Assembly: GCA_003996215.1 (NCBI GenBank)
Contig: QJPP01002912.1
Span: forward strand, 140,792 to 204,791
Source of the DNA: Jaltomata sinuosa
Taxonomy: Eukaryota > Streptophyta > Magnoliopsida > Solanales > Solanaceae
DNA: 64,000 nucleotides
Direction: 5' to 3'
Shown: positions 10,791-23,302 of the stretch, in pieces
How the letters are laid out: every line of letters starts with the position of its first letter
Numbering within the stretch: the first letter of the stretch is position 1
Notes under the pieces: model-generated
What the model saw: the letters and a program-made list of their open reading frames with translations, nothing else
Told to the model about the DNA's origin: nothing
Database searches by the model: none
Position numbers and translations under genes: made by a program

Positions 10791-13333
10791 AACTATTACT
10801 TGTCCTCAAGCAAGATACTCATAAGGTAAGAAATCAAGTCTCAAAAGACTACTCTATTCTAAAAAAAGAAAAAATAATAAACAAAAAAACTCAACTACAA
10901 TGCTCATCTCAGTTTGGGACCACCACATTATCAAGGCAATTGCTCATTTCAAAACCTTTTCAAAAGGACTTCATTTCTCATTCAAAACCAAGGGAATTTT
11001 GTCATTCAAAACAAGATATTAATCTTCTCAAGTCATTGGCATGGACCATGAATGTTTGCATCGAGATTCGCCACACAACTTGTATCATTCATTTCTCTCA
11101 ATTGACATAGAGACTTCATGTTTCAATTTGAGTGTATGATGCCACTCACCACAAGAGGGAATCTGACTCACAATCATCCAATTCGTAAAACAAAGGGATT
11201 ATAAGAGAACCAAGTAGACTCTCACTCTCTTAAGGAAGTCCAAGTGCACACATGTCAAACCATAGGCTTGCCCTTCATATAAATCGCCACTAATGTAGGG
11301 TGGACAAGCTCGGAATCACTAAGGACTTGTGGGTTACAATGTTGGCTAAGGCTTAGGTGAGGATTTTCATTTGGTTCAAGTGGCTACACCTCCCTAATGA
11401 TCTTTGTTATCATTTTAAACACCGCTCATATTTTGAACTTTGACTTAACCTTATATCTATCTCACACAACCCAAGCTTTTTCCCTTTCAATTTTTTTTAT
11501 CATTTAATCTCCTTGTAACACCTTTATTTTGTAGCACCCATTATTTTATTTTCATTTTACTTATTGGATTTTGGACTTTTGGAGCAATTTTTTCAATTTA
11601 ACATAAGGTGCTACCTTGCACTTTGAAGTGCATCTCTTTTCTTCTCCTCATTGATCATATACATCCCCAAACTTAGGCATTTGCCTATGTTGTCTTTTCA
11701 TTCCCCCCCCCCCCAAACTTAGGCTTTTAGCCTACGTTTCACTTTTAAGTATTTAGGGAGGACAGGTGACAAGATAGAGGTTCAAAAAAGGTTAAGGTGC
11801 CAAACAAGGTGTCAAACAAGGTGCCAAAGCACGGTCACTAGCTCAAAGGGATTCACTAGGATTGATGTTGAGGGAAGTCATTTGGGTGAAGTGGCTATCA
11901 AAAATGGCCTAAGATCCTTTTCCAAGCTCGGTCACACCTATAATTTCACCTTGAATCACATTCGGGGCAAGTTCTAGATGACATATATGAAAAAGAATAA
12001 ATGTAAAGTCTCACCGCACAAGGCATCATGCCACAAGACTTCTTTCATTAGTCTTAACATCAATTGGGACAAATGACTTTCGACAAGCTATTCTGAGTTC
12101 ATTACACACTCGTTTGTCAATCGATCGAGCCAAAACAAGAGTGTGCAAGTCATGACAAGATAATGCTTTCCTCAAAATTTCAGTTTTCCTCTTTCCTTTC
12201 CTTTTCAAAAACGTCTTGCCAAGAATTTTTTTTTCATTGGGTCCATTTCGAGACAAGCACACTACGGAGTCAAATTAAACTAAAACTTGGCATTTTCCCT
12301 TAAGAAAATCGCCTCTCAATCTATAATAGGGAAACACCAACCCGGTTAAACACAAAAACAAAAGAAGACAAAGAAAAAGAAAATAAAGAAAACATTTTGC
12401 TCCTTGAGAAAGAACTGTGGTATTAATAAAACCCTCAAAGTTTATTGCTAAACTATTATTAACAAGTAACCAAATTTGCACGCTCATGAGTCATTTGAAA
12501 AATAAGCTTTGGTATAGGCCTTTAGCGCATTTGCAAGGCACGAGTAGCAAAAAAATGGAATCGTGTACGATTAACCCGGCACACAACCAAGAATTAAAAA
12601 TCAAGCCCGATGAGGGAACAATTAAGCTCAAAAACATAATAAAAAGGCCCGAAAAAGGAAATATCATCACAATCATCCAACATGCCCGACAAGGGACAAA
12701 TAAAATCTAACAGGGAAAGATAAAATGTCAGCAAGGTCCGGCAAGAGCAATAAAATATCTTAAGCCCAACACGGGCACCCGAATCAAATAACACGATCTC
12801 TCCCACTAAAAAGAAACATTGACCTCAATGCTTTAAGATCAAATAAGGAGATAAAGGGTGCAAATCCCTGGTGGACTATGCCTCAGCATCATCAACTGTT
12901 GCTTTAACCTCGACAACATATCCACTAGGACATGCACTACCCATTTAGGAGTGTGCTGTCACTGTGGAGTCCTTGAGAACCTGCTGGAACACTGGGTTCT
13001 CATTATCATCTATCTCTGAATACTAGGCACTAGGAAGCTCAACCTCATCCCCTTCATAAGTTGCAAATAATTCATCCATAGGGTCGCGAGTGCGACGAGA
13101 CTGAGGCAAATCGTTCAAATCTTCTTCCTCAACTAGAGCTTTCCCTTTTGCTTTGGCCCCATCCTTCTTGATTTCTTATTCAGCTTTCTCTCATGATTAT
13201 AGGTTTTATCAACCATATCTATGAGGCCATTCTTGGTCAACACTCCTCTAGGTGCAGTGGTTGTGGGGGTGTGTGCTTCTAAAGAGGCCTTAGAAGGGGA
13301 GATAGCATTTGCTTTAGAATCAGAATTAACAAC
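10791..13333 (-). other. Ath-B 3' non-coding internal region
   Basis: 2.5 kb between the additional ORF and the polypurine tract. Only short reading frames occur, none recognisable. A run of 12 C lies at 11703-11714. Base composition is AT-rich and I see no further repeat structure. Such long 3' regions are common in Athila/Tat elements. Confidence 0.6.
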
Positions 13334-13904
13334 CTAAACATCCACCGATGTCTCTACCCTGTGCCTTTTTAAATGGGGGGAATCCCTGTCAGTTTTCTTA
13401 TCAAGATCCAACACACATATAGCGGGAGTTAGGGTATCACAACTGAAGAAAGGGATGCCCATATTTGCGCACAGTATGCTAATAAGAACAGGGAAAGGGA
13501 AAGCATCACCATTCCTATGAGCCTTCCTCTTGATCACCAAGGCCACAATTTCCCCAAAATTTATGTGGTCCCACACAATAATTGAGGCTACTAGAATAGC
13601 CCCATCATGGATGACTTTTGATCATTCTGAGACAGCGAGAGTAAACAAAATCATACCACAGTCGAGCCTCAAAGCATAGAGTCCATCGCAGTATCTCACC
13701 CCCTAAGGTGGCCCAGAGAGGTGTATCAAGAGCAATTATAGGAGCAACCCACTCCAGAGGTTTGTATTTGATAGTTAGATTGGCCATGAGTTCAAGTGCA
13801 GGCTCAATGGGGGTGTCGCAGTAGATAGCATTGATAGCAGCAGGAGTAATATGGACCTCTTTACCTTGAACAATGACTGAATCTAAGACGGGAAAAGTTT
13901 CCAA
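13334..13904 (-). pseudogene. Additional ORF of Ath-B (plant transposon protein-like)
   Basis: Two minus-strand frames form one broken gene. 13904-13605 has METFPVLDSVIVQGKEVHITPAAINAIYCD, then WVAPIIALDTPLWATLGGEI and RLWYDFVYSRC. 13576-13334 continues as INFGEIVALVIKRKAHRNGDAFPFPVLISILC, ending in a basic tail. The layout resembles the 'putative plant transposon protein' domain often found downstream of pol in Athila/Tat elements; its function is unknown. A frameshift lies near 13600. It sits 3' of the post-pol motif at 16111-16145. The family resemblance is from memory, so an unrelated host-derived ORF cannot be excluded. Confidence 0.6.
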
Positions 13905-14444
13905 CCCCCTTTATATCCCTTAACATCTTGTGTGTCTTGGTACGAGGCAAAGAACTCCTGGACTATCTCCTTGTAATAGTTTTTGGGCACCTCCTGAAAT
14001 GGTTTCCATTGTCAGCTGGAAAACTGTGTGGGGATGTTGGGCAAGTTATCCCCCACGGCATTCAGATTGAAGCTCTGCTCCATTTTAAAGGACCTATCCC
14101 TGTCATGATCATAAACGACCCTCATACTTTCCACTCAAAATCGAATTCACTCCTCCCCTGAAACATGAGCGCTAGAAGATGCTAGGGCCTTCTTCTTTCC
14201 CTTTGTGGCTAGAGCAAAGGAAGAGGGTGTTGTTGGCCTTCGTGAACTTTACCCGACATTGACCCTGCTAGAAGAAATATTCTGCACATGAAGATTGTGA
14301 GTCCAAAAACAAAAGAAAAATCTTGTTGTGTTTTTTACATATGTGAAATAAAAAAAAGATTAAAAATAAGTTAACAAACTAACAATGATGAAATGTATAG
14401 AAGTAGAAAAACAAAGTAGGTAATTGATGGCTCATGTGGACCAC

Positions 14445-14572
14445 GTGCGAACCATACCAAATGGAGTGCGTATTGCACGTGACTTCGCATGAGCTAACAG
14501 AAACCTTCAGTGATTTATGCAGTTGAGGTGCGAAGTTGTAGCGGACCGCACCAACCAAAGTGCACGTCGCAC
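14445..14572. promoter_or_regulatory. Internal GTGCG-word array 1
   Basis: Words are centred at 14451/14472 and 14545/14566. Both pairs are 21 bp apart and the pairs lie 94 bp apart. This matches the Ath-B LTR array, but it lies inside the element, upstream (minus strand) of the additional ORF. Confidence 0.7.
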
Positions 14573-15859
14573 CATACTTTCCCTTTACAATAGTGAACTG
14601 GCAGCATCTTTTAACAGGGTGCAGTTCCTTGTATATTCCGCACCTCAAGATCTACATGTAACATGCGAAACGCACAAGGAAAAAATTTGGAATTTTTAGG
14701 TTCCTTGTGTTCTTGTGAATTATGCATGTGATTCTTAGAGCAAGATTTGCTTTACGCACTTGGCACCACGCAATAAACCAATCAGTTAAACACAGGGGGT
14801 AAAATACATATGACCACCAAATCATTGGGGTACTCAGACTTCCCCAAAGTTCATTATCATCAACAAAACAAAAGAAGAACTCAACGACTTTCCTTAAGAA
14901 GGACGTTACCCCATCTATCATCGCGAATATTAAGCCTTCAATTGTAATAATTAGGCAGCAACAATTAATCAACAATTTCTATCTCCCCACACAAGATCAT
15001 ACACCCAACAAAATATTCAATAAGGAACATAGGTATAAAAATAGTAGCAAATTCTGCACCAATCATCATTTTTCAATCATCATTTTTCAACCAAACCTCA
15101 GATGATTTGCCCTTAAAAATGACGTCACCCAATCTATCATAGGGTCAAATCATGCATCAATCACAAGTGGGTTACCCAGACTTCACCCTAAACACAGATT
15201 TTCAAGGATAAAAAATACTATAATCAACATGCATAATCACAATATCGAGTTCTACCAAGTTGATACTAAGCAAAATCCACAATAAAATTCAAAATTGGGG
15301 ATCCAAAAATTTTGTATCTCACCCAAAATTAATATGGCAATTCTAACAAGCATGCTTCAAAATATGAGTTCCCAATCAACATAAAAATATTGTATTTAAC
15401 ATCAGAGAACTTATCAAAAATGAATATTAGGTAAAGAGAAGCAAAAATCAAAGTTTTTTAAGGTGCAATAATGGAGACCCAACAACCTTGCTCGGAGAAC
15501 CAATGACGGTGACACTGGTGGAGAGTAGCATTGGAGTATGGGTAAGAGGAGGAGAAGAGTTTGGGAGAAGTTGAGGGATTTGTGGGAGGTTTTGGGAGAG
15601 AATTGGTAGAGTTGAAGAAAAATATGGGAGAAAATAAGGTGAGGGTGGCGGTTTAAAAGAGAAAAGAAGAAGAAAATTTAGCCGGGTCAGTCTCTGGGTA
15701 GGGTCGGTCAATTTGTTAGGTCAATTCAAATTTGAAATTTAACTTGGTGCGCCATGACGTGCGATTTTCACAAGTACTTGTAAGGACCGCATGTCACTTC
15801 GCACCTCACCTTTTCATGCCCCAAACTTAGCCAGCTTTCTGTTTTATGGTGCGGAGGAG

Positions 15860-15995
15860 GTGCGACGCGCACTTGGGCATGTGCGAACCGCAAAACCCAT
15901 CCCACATCTCCTCCACTTTAAAATTTTCCTTTAAGGTTTCTATTTTGGAGTGCGTTAGGCTGTGCGACACGCATAATGGCTTGTGCGAACCGCAC
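15860..15995. promoter_or_regulatory. Internal GTGCG-word array 2
   Basis: Words are centred at 15866/15887 and 15968/15989, again 21 bp within pairs and 102 bp between pairs. Forms include GTGCGACGCGCAC and GTGCGAACCGCAC. Confidence 0.75.
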
Positions 15996-16110
15996 GATCC
16001 TCCGCACATCTCCTTAATGCCCTGTTTTTCCATTTGTTCATTCCTCTACTCCTTGCATTCCTAAAACAAACCAAAAGCAACAAAATATAACAAAAAACAA
16101 AGTAAAAACA

Positions 16111-16145
16111 CTTGGGTTGCCTCCCAAGAAGCGCTTGATTTAACG
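16111..16145 (-). other. Post-pol motif of Athila/Tat element
   Basis: The minus strand contains AAGCGCTTCTTGGGAGGCAA followed by CCCAAG. A TTGGGAGGCAACCCAA segment after a GACGTTAAA-like stretch is characteristic of the sequence just behind the integrase stop in many plant Athila/Tat elements. Here it directly follows the protease region across the A1 insertion, which indicates that the RT-integrase part had been deleted. Confidence 0.65.
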
Positions 16146-16161
16146 TGGCGGCTTGACGATA

Positions 16162-18270
16162 TGTCATGCCCCGAGGCTACCCCCTGGACGTAACATGGGA
16201 CTCGAAACCACAAGTGTCCCAAGTTAACCCTTGGTTATAGCATACTCAGTCATTCATAAGGAAACATAGCAGAAACATAGGTAGAAAGTTAGGCAACCCA
16301 TATCATATACGATAAGTCAAAATGAAACATATCTTGAAAGAAAGACTCGAATACTGTATATGTATGAATAGCCTCTACATATAACATAAGGGGTTGCTAG
16401 GACAAGACCCTAGCTAACTCAAAGTACAGAAGTAAATAACCACAAACTAACTAAGATCATAACTAGCCCTTGAACTATGAGGACTCACCAACAGTAGACT
16501 GAAAGTGGCCTAAAATCTCTAGCCACGTGCCTGAGGAAGGAAACCTGAATCTGCATCATCAAGAGGATGCAGTGCCAAATATGCATTGTACTATAGGATG
16601 TACTGAATATGTGAGATATGCATTAATATGATGAAAACATACTTAAGACGTAAATAGAAACTTAATTCGTGCATAAAGGAGTTATCAAAAGTAAATGTCA
16701 TTATTTGAATAGTGAACATGAGATAATAGTCAAGACTCCAAAATAGGTGTCATAAGCTTAAACAAGTTTTAACATTAATACGAAAGTTTCTTATAACAGA
16801 CAATAAACCATGCGAGCTACTTGGAATCTAACTATATAACCCTAGTTAGCAAAGCTTACTTGAATCCTGCCAAGGAACGAGTAACCATACCCAACTATAT
16901 AACCCTAGTTGGCAAAGCTGTCCTAATGCCCACTAAATCACAGGACACCATGCTCAAAATGTGGAACCACTCTCATAAGCCCATAGGGCAATTCATAACT
17001 TACGCTAGCAATGTAGTTTTGGACTTGGGTAATCGAACCCTCATCGCTCATTACTAAATACTACTCTTAAAATATACATTTAGCTCATAAATCATGATGG
17101 CGTAATCTAATGCCAAATCTTGTTGAAAAGCATGAAGACACATCGGGTATCATGCAAATTCTCATATCATAAGTTCTTGAAGTTTAGCACAGCCATAATT
17201 TAAAATCATAATTTTTCTTTCTAAATTCATACTTGAAGAATTAGGCATGCAATTTCTTAAATACATAAAGTCATATTATCTAAACATGTAAATTTTTCAT
17301 TTGAAATATGTCATTCAATGGAATCATACTAGAACCCAACTTTAATGCATTGGCTCTTAAAACCAATTAAGGAATCTTAGTCAAATCATAGATACAAGAA
17401 ACCATGAATTGATGCATAGAAACTGATTTCATAAGTTTTCCCCAATTTAGATCAAAACTCTAATTTCACAAGTTCATAATTCAAAATAAGAATTGGAGGT
17501 TTTGGGCACAAGGGTGAGAGGAACCCATTGTTGAATACCCACATACCACAATTAAAGCTAACCCACTTAAAATTGAAAAGAAGAGGAGACTTGAACTTGA
17601 AGATTGAAATTTGAAGCTTGAAGAAGTTCTTTCCTTTTTTGGGAGGTGAATAAGGTAATGAGATAGGACTTAGGCAATAGGGTTAGAAATCATGCTAAGA
17701 ATGGCCAAAATGACCTCACTTAGGAGTTAAAAGGGTGGGTAATGACTAAAATACCCCTGGGACTTGATTAGGAAAAAGTTGTTAAAAATTGACTTTCAGG
17801 AATCACGGATGGATTCCATGGACCGTAGACTAAACCACGGTTTTTGATTTCCATTCGTGGTTCCTGGCCAAATTAATCAGGTTGCAGAAGGCAAACCATG
17901 GTTCAACAGTATAGCTTTTCAACTAAACAACGGTCCATAGATAAGAGTCATCATTTCTGGGAAACTTTTAGGCCTCTGATCAAATTATACGAGTCAGAAG
18001 GACGGTCCGTAGTTCAAACAACAGGCCGTAGAAAGCAGTCGTGAAACCTGGGGAAACTATTAACCTTCTGATCAACTTCCACGAACGGTCTATAAAATCA
18101 ACCTGTGGTTCTCAGACCATAGGTTTGAACCACATAAGGCAACCGACGGCTCCACTCCACGACCCGTGTTTCAAACCACGTTCCATGGTTTTGACCTGTG
18201 ATTCCTGGAAATTTGAAATTTTTCAGAGTTTTTAAACTTAGAAAGCTGGTTCAATTTCTGAGGTGTTACA
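16162..18270 (-). repeat. A1 3' LTR
   Basis: 2109 bp, minus strand TGTAACACC...GCATGACA. Direct repeat of 23303-24398 and of the solo LTR A2 (38555-40492). A degenerate tandem pair around AACTATATAACCCTAGTT occurs near 16828 and 16892. Confidence 0.92.
17818..18186. promoter_or_regulatory. Paired ACGGTCCGT-word array in A1
   Basis: Word starts 17818/17837, 17911/17930, 18002/18021 and 18159/18178 all have a 19-bp spacing. The fourth pair (about 18085) lost its partner to a small deletion. Pair intervals are 93, 91, then 83 and 74 bp. It lies in U3. Confidence 0.75.
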
Positions 18271-18285
18271 ATATCTCCCCCTTGG
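18271..18285 (-). other. A1 polypurine tract
   Basis: The minus strand reads AAGGGGGAGATAT immediately before the 3' LTR start; CATTCGAGGACGAATG-type sequence precedes it, as in other chromoviruses of this type. Confidence 0.8.
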
Positions 18286-18635
18286 GATCATTCGTCCTCG
18301 AATGAAGACTAAGCAAGGAAAACTGGAGAGAAAACAGCCCAACCAAACAACAACAAAACAGGAAAACTGAAGAATAAACATGAAACTAAACTTTTCAACT
18401 TGAAACATGATTGAACTAACATCGAGAAACATGAACACATACTAAGATCATGAGTAAAACTGATGGAGTAGGTTCGGAGGGACATACTAAGGAGGAAACT
18501 ATTACCTCAAGCTGAAACTGGATAATAAGGAAAGAGATGAGGGTATTTGGCCTTCATGGCCTCTTCGTCTTCCCAAGTAGCTCCTTCAACTAGCTGATTT
18601 CTCCAAAGTACTTTTATCTATGTGACTTCTTTGTT

Positions 18636-19936
18636 TCACAAAATCCAAATCTGACGATCAAGAATCTCTATAGGAACTTCCTCGTAAGTAAGGCTATCCT
18701 TCACATTCACATCTTCCAAAGGAATAATCAAGGTTGGATCACCAATACACTTCTTCAACAAGAAAAGATGAAAAACCGGATGAACCACTTCTAAATCTGA
18801 TGGAAAATCTAGCTCGTAAGCAACACTACCAACTCTTCTCAAAATCCAATAAGGACCTACAAGATGGAGACTAATCTTCCCCTTCTTGCTAAATCTCATC
18901 ACACCCTTCATGGGTGACACCTTCAGAAAAACCCAATCATCAACTTAAAATTCCAATTCCCTTCTTCTCACATCCGCATATGATTTTTGTCGACTCTGAG
19001 AGGTCTTTAAACTTTCCCTAATAAGCTGAACCTTCTCTGTAGTCTGATGAACCAAATTGGGACCAATCAAAGCTTCTTCACCTACCTCAAACCAACCAAT
19101 AGGAGATAAAGTGCCTCATAATGAGCCATAAGGATGCTAGAGTGGAAACTATTGTTGTAGGAAAACTCTATAAGAGGTAAGTAATCATCCCAATTACCCT
19201 TGAAATCAATCACATAAGCTCTCAACATATCCTCCAAAGTCTGAATAGTATGCTCAGCCTGGCCATCCGTCTGTGGGTGAAAAGTTGTGATGAGCTTCAC
19301 CTGAGTGCCCAGACCTCTTTGAAATGATCTCTAAAATTGGGAGGTAAACTGAGTACCTCTATCTGGAATAATGGACAATGGGACACCATTCAATCAGACT
19401 ATCTCCCGGATGTAGAGTCTGGCATAATCCTCTATTGAATTAGTAGTCTTGACAGCCAAGAAGTGGGCTAATTTGGTCATCCTGTCAACAATCACCCAAA
19501 TTGAATCATGCTGCTTCTGAGTATGAGGCAAACTTGTAATGAAGTCCATATTTATCGCTTACCACTTCTAAGTAGAAAGGTCAATATCCTGAGTCATGCC
19601 ACCTGGTCGCTGATGCTCTACCTTCACTTGCTGACAGTTAGGAAACTTAGCCATAAAACCGGCTATGTCCCTCTTCATACCATTCCACCAATAGACTTCC
19701 CATAGATCACAATACATCTTGGTGGCCCCAGGGTGAATAGAATATCTAGAACTATGAGCCTCAGACAAAATCTGTTGTCTCAACCCATCTACATCCGGCA
19801 CAAACAATTGACCCTGATAACGAAACACACCATCTCCCCCTTGGGAGAATACCTCAACCCTTTGTTGATGGACTGCACCCTTTAGTTGAAGCAAAATAGG
19901 ATCACTGTCATGCTTTGCCTTCACTTCAGCCACCAA
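18636..19936 (-). pseudogene. pol: A1 integrase with C-terminal chromodomain region
   Basis: Integrase inserts the cDNA; the chromodomain may direct it to marked chromatin. 19936-19568 carries the N-terminal zinc region (H and H in SSRYSIHP, then PNCQQVKVEHQRPGG), where the first Cys of the usual CxxC is Phe. 19300-19082 carries the end of the catalytic core (TTFHPQTDGQAEHTIQTLEDML, with its Glu). 18920-18636 carries GPYWILRRVG, a GPY/F motif, and the start of the tail. Stops and frameshifts separate the pieces. Compare the intact-order homologue in Tek-D (55380-56699). Confidence 0.88.
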
Positions 19937-19954
19937 ATATGAATCAGAACCATT

Positions 19955-20479
19955 CTAAGCAATAACACCACCTTCGATTGAGTCCATAAGGCGAACTCCC
20001 AACCGAGCCAGCCAATGAACTTCCTTAACCAATTCCTTCTTCCCGTCTTCAACTGAAGACACACTACCCATGGACAATCTACTAAGTGCATCCGCCACTA
20101 CATTGGCCTTACCTGAATGGTAAAGCATACTTATGTCATAATCCTTAAGGAGCTCAAGCCATCTCCTTTGACGAAGATTCAATTTTTTTATGAGAGAACA
20201 CATCATGGAGACTCTTATGATCGGTGAATACATCCACATGAACACCATAAAGTAGTGTCTCCAAATCTTCAAAGCAAAAACCATGGCCGCTAACTCAAGA
20301 TCATGAGTGGGGTAGTTCTTCTCATGAGTCTTAAGCTGTCTCGAAGCATAAGAAATTACTTTACCACTCTGCATCAACACGCAACCCAAACCAATCCTAG
20401 AGGAATCACAATACATAACAAAATCATCTAGGCCCTCGGGTAGAGCCAACACTGGAGTTGTGGTCAATCTAGTATTCAA
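19955..20479 (-). pseudogene. pol: A1 RNase H
   Basis: The minus strand encodes LPEGLDDFVMYCDSSRIGLGCVLM (catalytic Asp), then YPTHDLELAAMVFALKIW (Glu), and later LRQRRWLELLKDYD and KANVVADALSRLS (C-terminal Asp). Between them a short stretch near 20220-20170 is out of frame, so the TDHKSLQY-type Asp segment is scrambled by paired frameshifts. It is in line with RT upstream and integrase downstream. Confidence 0.87.
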
Positions 20480-21217
20480 TTCCTAAAAGTTCACCTAACA
20501 CAAATCAGACCACTGAAATTTAACCTTCTTCTAAGTCAATCGAGTCAAAGGGGCAGCAATGGAAGAAAACCCTTCCATAAACCTCCTGTAGTAACCAGCC
20601 AAACTGAAGAAGCTCCTAATATCAGATGGAGAAGTGGGCCTAGGCCAATTCTTTACTGCCTCAATCTTCTGAGAATCAGCTTAAATACTATCTCTAGTCA
20701 TAATATGACCTATAAAAGCAATAGACTGCATCCAAAACTCACAGTTGCTAAACTTAGAAAATAACTGCTTGTCCTTGAGAGTTTGCAACACCACTCTCAA
20801 ATGGTCTGCATGCTCCTCCTAACTCCGAGAATAGATAAGGATATCATCAATGAACATAATCACAAACATATCTAGATACTGCTTGAACACACGGTTCATC
20901 AAATCCATAAAGGTTGCGGGAGCATTCATTTGACCAAAAGACGTCACAATAAATTTATAATTACCATACAGAGTCCTGAAGGCTGTCTTCAAAATATCAC
21001 ACTCTCGACCATGAAGCTTACGATAACTGTATCTAGAGTCGATCTTTGAGAAGAAACTAGCACCCTGAAGCTGATCGAACAAGTCATCAATCCTAGGAAT
21101 GGGATATTTATTTTTGATTGTGACCTTGTTCAACTGACGGTAGTCGATAAAAATTTTGAGGGAACCATATTTCTTCTGCAAAAACAAAATAGGGGCATTC
21201 CATGGAGAAATGCTGGG
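20480..21217 (-). pseudogene. pol: A1 reverse transcriptase
   Basis: KKYGSLKIFIDYRQLNKVTIKN, PRIDDLFDQLQGASFFSKID and VIMFIDDILIYS (Asp-Asp of the active site) are in order on the minus strand at 21187-20819, followed by a stop. The thumb/connection part continues with stops to about 20480. RT copies element RNA inside the particle. The copy is dead through several nonsense changes. Confidence 0.88.
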
Positions 21218-21943
21218 TCAAATAAAACCCTTATCAAGGAGGTCTTTCAACTGGTCTTTAAATTTCTTGAGTTCCGCGGGAGCCATCCTATAGGGAGGAA
21301 TAGAGATAGGATTCATATCTGGGAGAAGGTCTATCCCAAAGTCAATCTCTCTCTCGGGAGGGACTCTGGGCAAATCATCTGGGAACACTTCTGGAAATTC
21401 ATTCACAACAGGAACTAATTGGAGAGATGGGGTTTCAGACTTCGTGTCCATAACCCGAACTATATGATAATCATAACCCTTAAAAATCATCTTTCTAGCC
21501 TTAAGATAAGATATGAAACGACCTTTTGAGGATGGGGGACTACCTTGCCACTCTAAGACGGGTTCATTTGGAAACTTAAAACTGACAACCCAAGTATGAC
21601 AATCAACTGAAGCATAACAAGCATATAACAAATCCATACCAAGAATAACATCAAAATTAGTCATCTCCAACTCTGTTAGATCCACTGAAGTGACTCTATA
21701 AAGGACTGAGATAGGGCAATTTCATTAGATTCTTTTGGCTAGGACTTACTCACCAACAGGAGTAGAAACACAAAAGGGTTCTAAAAGCAATTCAGGACAA
21801 ATTTTGAATTTGCATGCTACATAAGGGGTCACAAAATATAAGGAGGCATCGGGGTCCAACAAAGCATACACATCTAGAGAGAAGACTTTCAACATACCAG
21901 TGACAATGTCTGGTGAACTCTCCTGGTCCTGATGAGAGGACAT
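21218..21943 (-). pseudogene. pol: A1 protease and protease-RT linker
   Basis: The aspartic protease active site reads ALLDPDASLYFV; the usual Gly after Asp-Pro is Asp, so it would be inactive. The flap-side segment FDVILGMDLLYA follows at 21685. The linker contains FPEVFPDDLPRVPPEREIDF and IPPYRMAPAEL, which lead into RT. A stop lies between 21746 and 21685. Confidence 0.85.
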
Positions 21944-22074
21944 AGCATAAAGAAAGTTCTGGCGCTGACCACCAGAACTAGAAATTGTACCCTGCTGGGC
22001 TGGTCGACCTCCTGGAGCTGCTGGGGCAGGTTGAGTCCTACTACCTCCCTATCCCTTCTTAGTTAAAGGGAAAT

Positions 22075-23093
22075 CTCTAATCTGATGTCCAGCCTGACCA
22101 CACCCAAATCAACTACCTGAACTGGCTAGACACTCATCGGGATGACTCTTTCCACACTTAGTGCAAAAGGGATATGAAGGCCCCTTTGCACTACTCCCCT
22201 GATAATAAGAGCCTATACCCCTACTAGACTGATCATGATGAGGCTTGGAGGCCTGAGAAGGAACACTAGCGGTAGAATGCACCGGTCTTGATGACCTCTT
22301 CTGAAAGGAAGATCGATGTCCACCTCCGGACTTCTGATGGCTAAATCCTGAACTCTTGGATCTGATTCTTTTTTTCTCTTTAGAAATCTCTCTAAGCTTG
22401 TCTGCCTTGATCTGATGGGTATGGTTCATAAGTCTGGAAATATTCAATCACTCAACAACATAGTGTACCTACACTCCTTATTCACCATATCTGAAACCAC
22501 ATAGATAAACTCGCTCATCTGATCCTGTGGGTCAGACACCACAGAGGGGGCATACCTAGATAGTTTAGTGAACCTCAAACTATACTCCTGGACTATCATG
22601 GATCCGTGTCTCAAGTTCACAAATTCCTCAGCCTTAGCTTGCCTTAACTCTCAGGGAAAAAATGGTCGAGGAAAGCCCTCTCAAAACACTCCCAAGTCAT
22701 AGGGACCACGTCCCTAGCCCTAGATTCCTTCCATTTCATGAACAAGATATGAGCTACATCCTTGAGCTGATAGGATGCCAACTCAACGCTATCAACACCA
22801 TACACTTGCATCACATCAAAGACTTTCTTCACTTTATCAACATAGTTTAGTGGATGCTCATTCACTTTCGAACCCCAGAACTCCGGTGGATTTATACGGA
22901 TAAAATCACGAACTCTGGCCGCTACCCTTCCTTGGGGGTGGATGGGGATAAAAGCTGGTTTATTGGACTGGGTGGCCAAGGTCTGGGCTAGCATATGTAT
23001 GGAATTCCTGAACTGCTCATTCGTGACCTCGGGGCCTGGGGCTAGAGGAGCAACATTTCGAGCAGCTCGCTGAGGCATAGCACGTCGAGGCAT
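22075..23093 (-). pseudogene. gag: A1 gag
   Basis: Start is taken at MPRRAMPQRAARN (23093), the usual head of this family. The capsid-like core is at 22900-22644: FIRINPPEFWGSKVNEHPLNYVDKVKKVF, then VVPMTWECFERAFLDHFFPES and a stop. After frame breaks a basic, Ser-rich linker leads to CTKCGKSHPDEC (CX2CX3HX3C) near 22140. A second knuckle near 22110-22075 (GCGQAGHQIRDF) has lost its outer cysteines. Nucleic-acid binding would be impaired. Confidence 0.87.
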
Positions 23094-23286
23094 AATCTGA
23101 AACATACAAGGAAAAGATTAGAGGGATATTAGAGTTAAACTCTATCGCATGATATGATCATGAAAGAAGTGAAGTTTTTCTAAGAAATTTCACAGCTTCC
23201 CTCTCATAAGTGTGGCATGCTTCATACCCATAAAAGAGACTATACTCGATGCGGCTTTCAGACATCCTAGGACTGTTGAACCTGAG

Positions 23287-23298
23287 GCTCTGATACCA
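23287..23298 (-). other. A1 PBS, tRNA-Met type
   Basis: The minus strand reads TGGTATCAGAGC four bases inside the 5' LTR end, the initiator tRNA-Met primer site of most plant chromoviruses. Confidence 0.93.
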
Positions 23299-23302
23299 AG
23301 TT

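Larger units (their letters stand above)
13905..16110 (-). other. Ath-B spacer with GTGCG-word arrays
   Basis: This 2.2-kb stretch separates the former pol end from the additional ORF. I find no recognisable protein. A strand-biased tract rich in pyrimidine on the minus strand lies at 15480-15700 and yields a low-complexity Pro/Ser/Leu frame that I do not call a gene. Two clusters of the LTR word array occur here (14445-14572, 15860-15995). Confidence 0.6.

Noticed and set aside
15448..15711. Pro/Ser-rich frame on the minus strand of Ath-B
   Set aside because: Low-complexity product of a pyrimidine-rich tract; no family resemblance.
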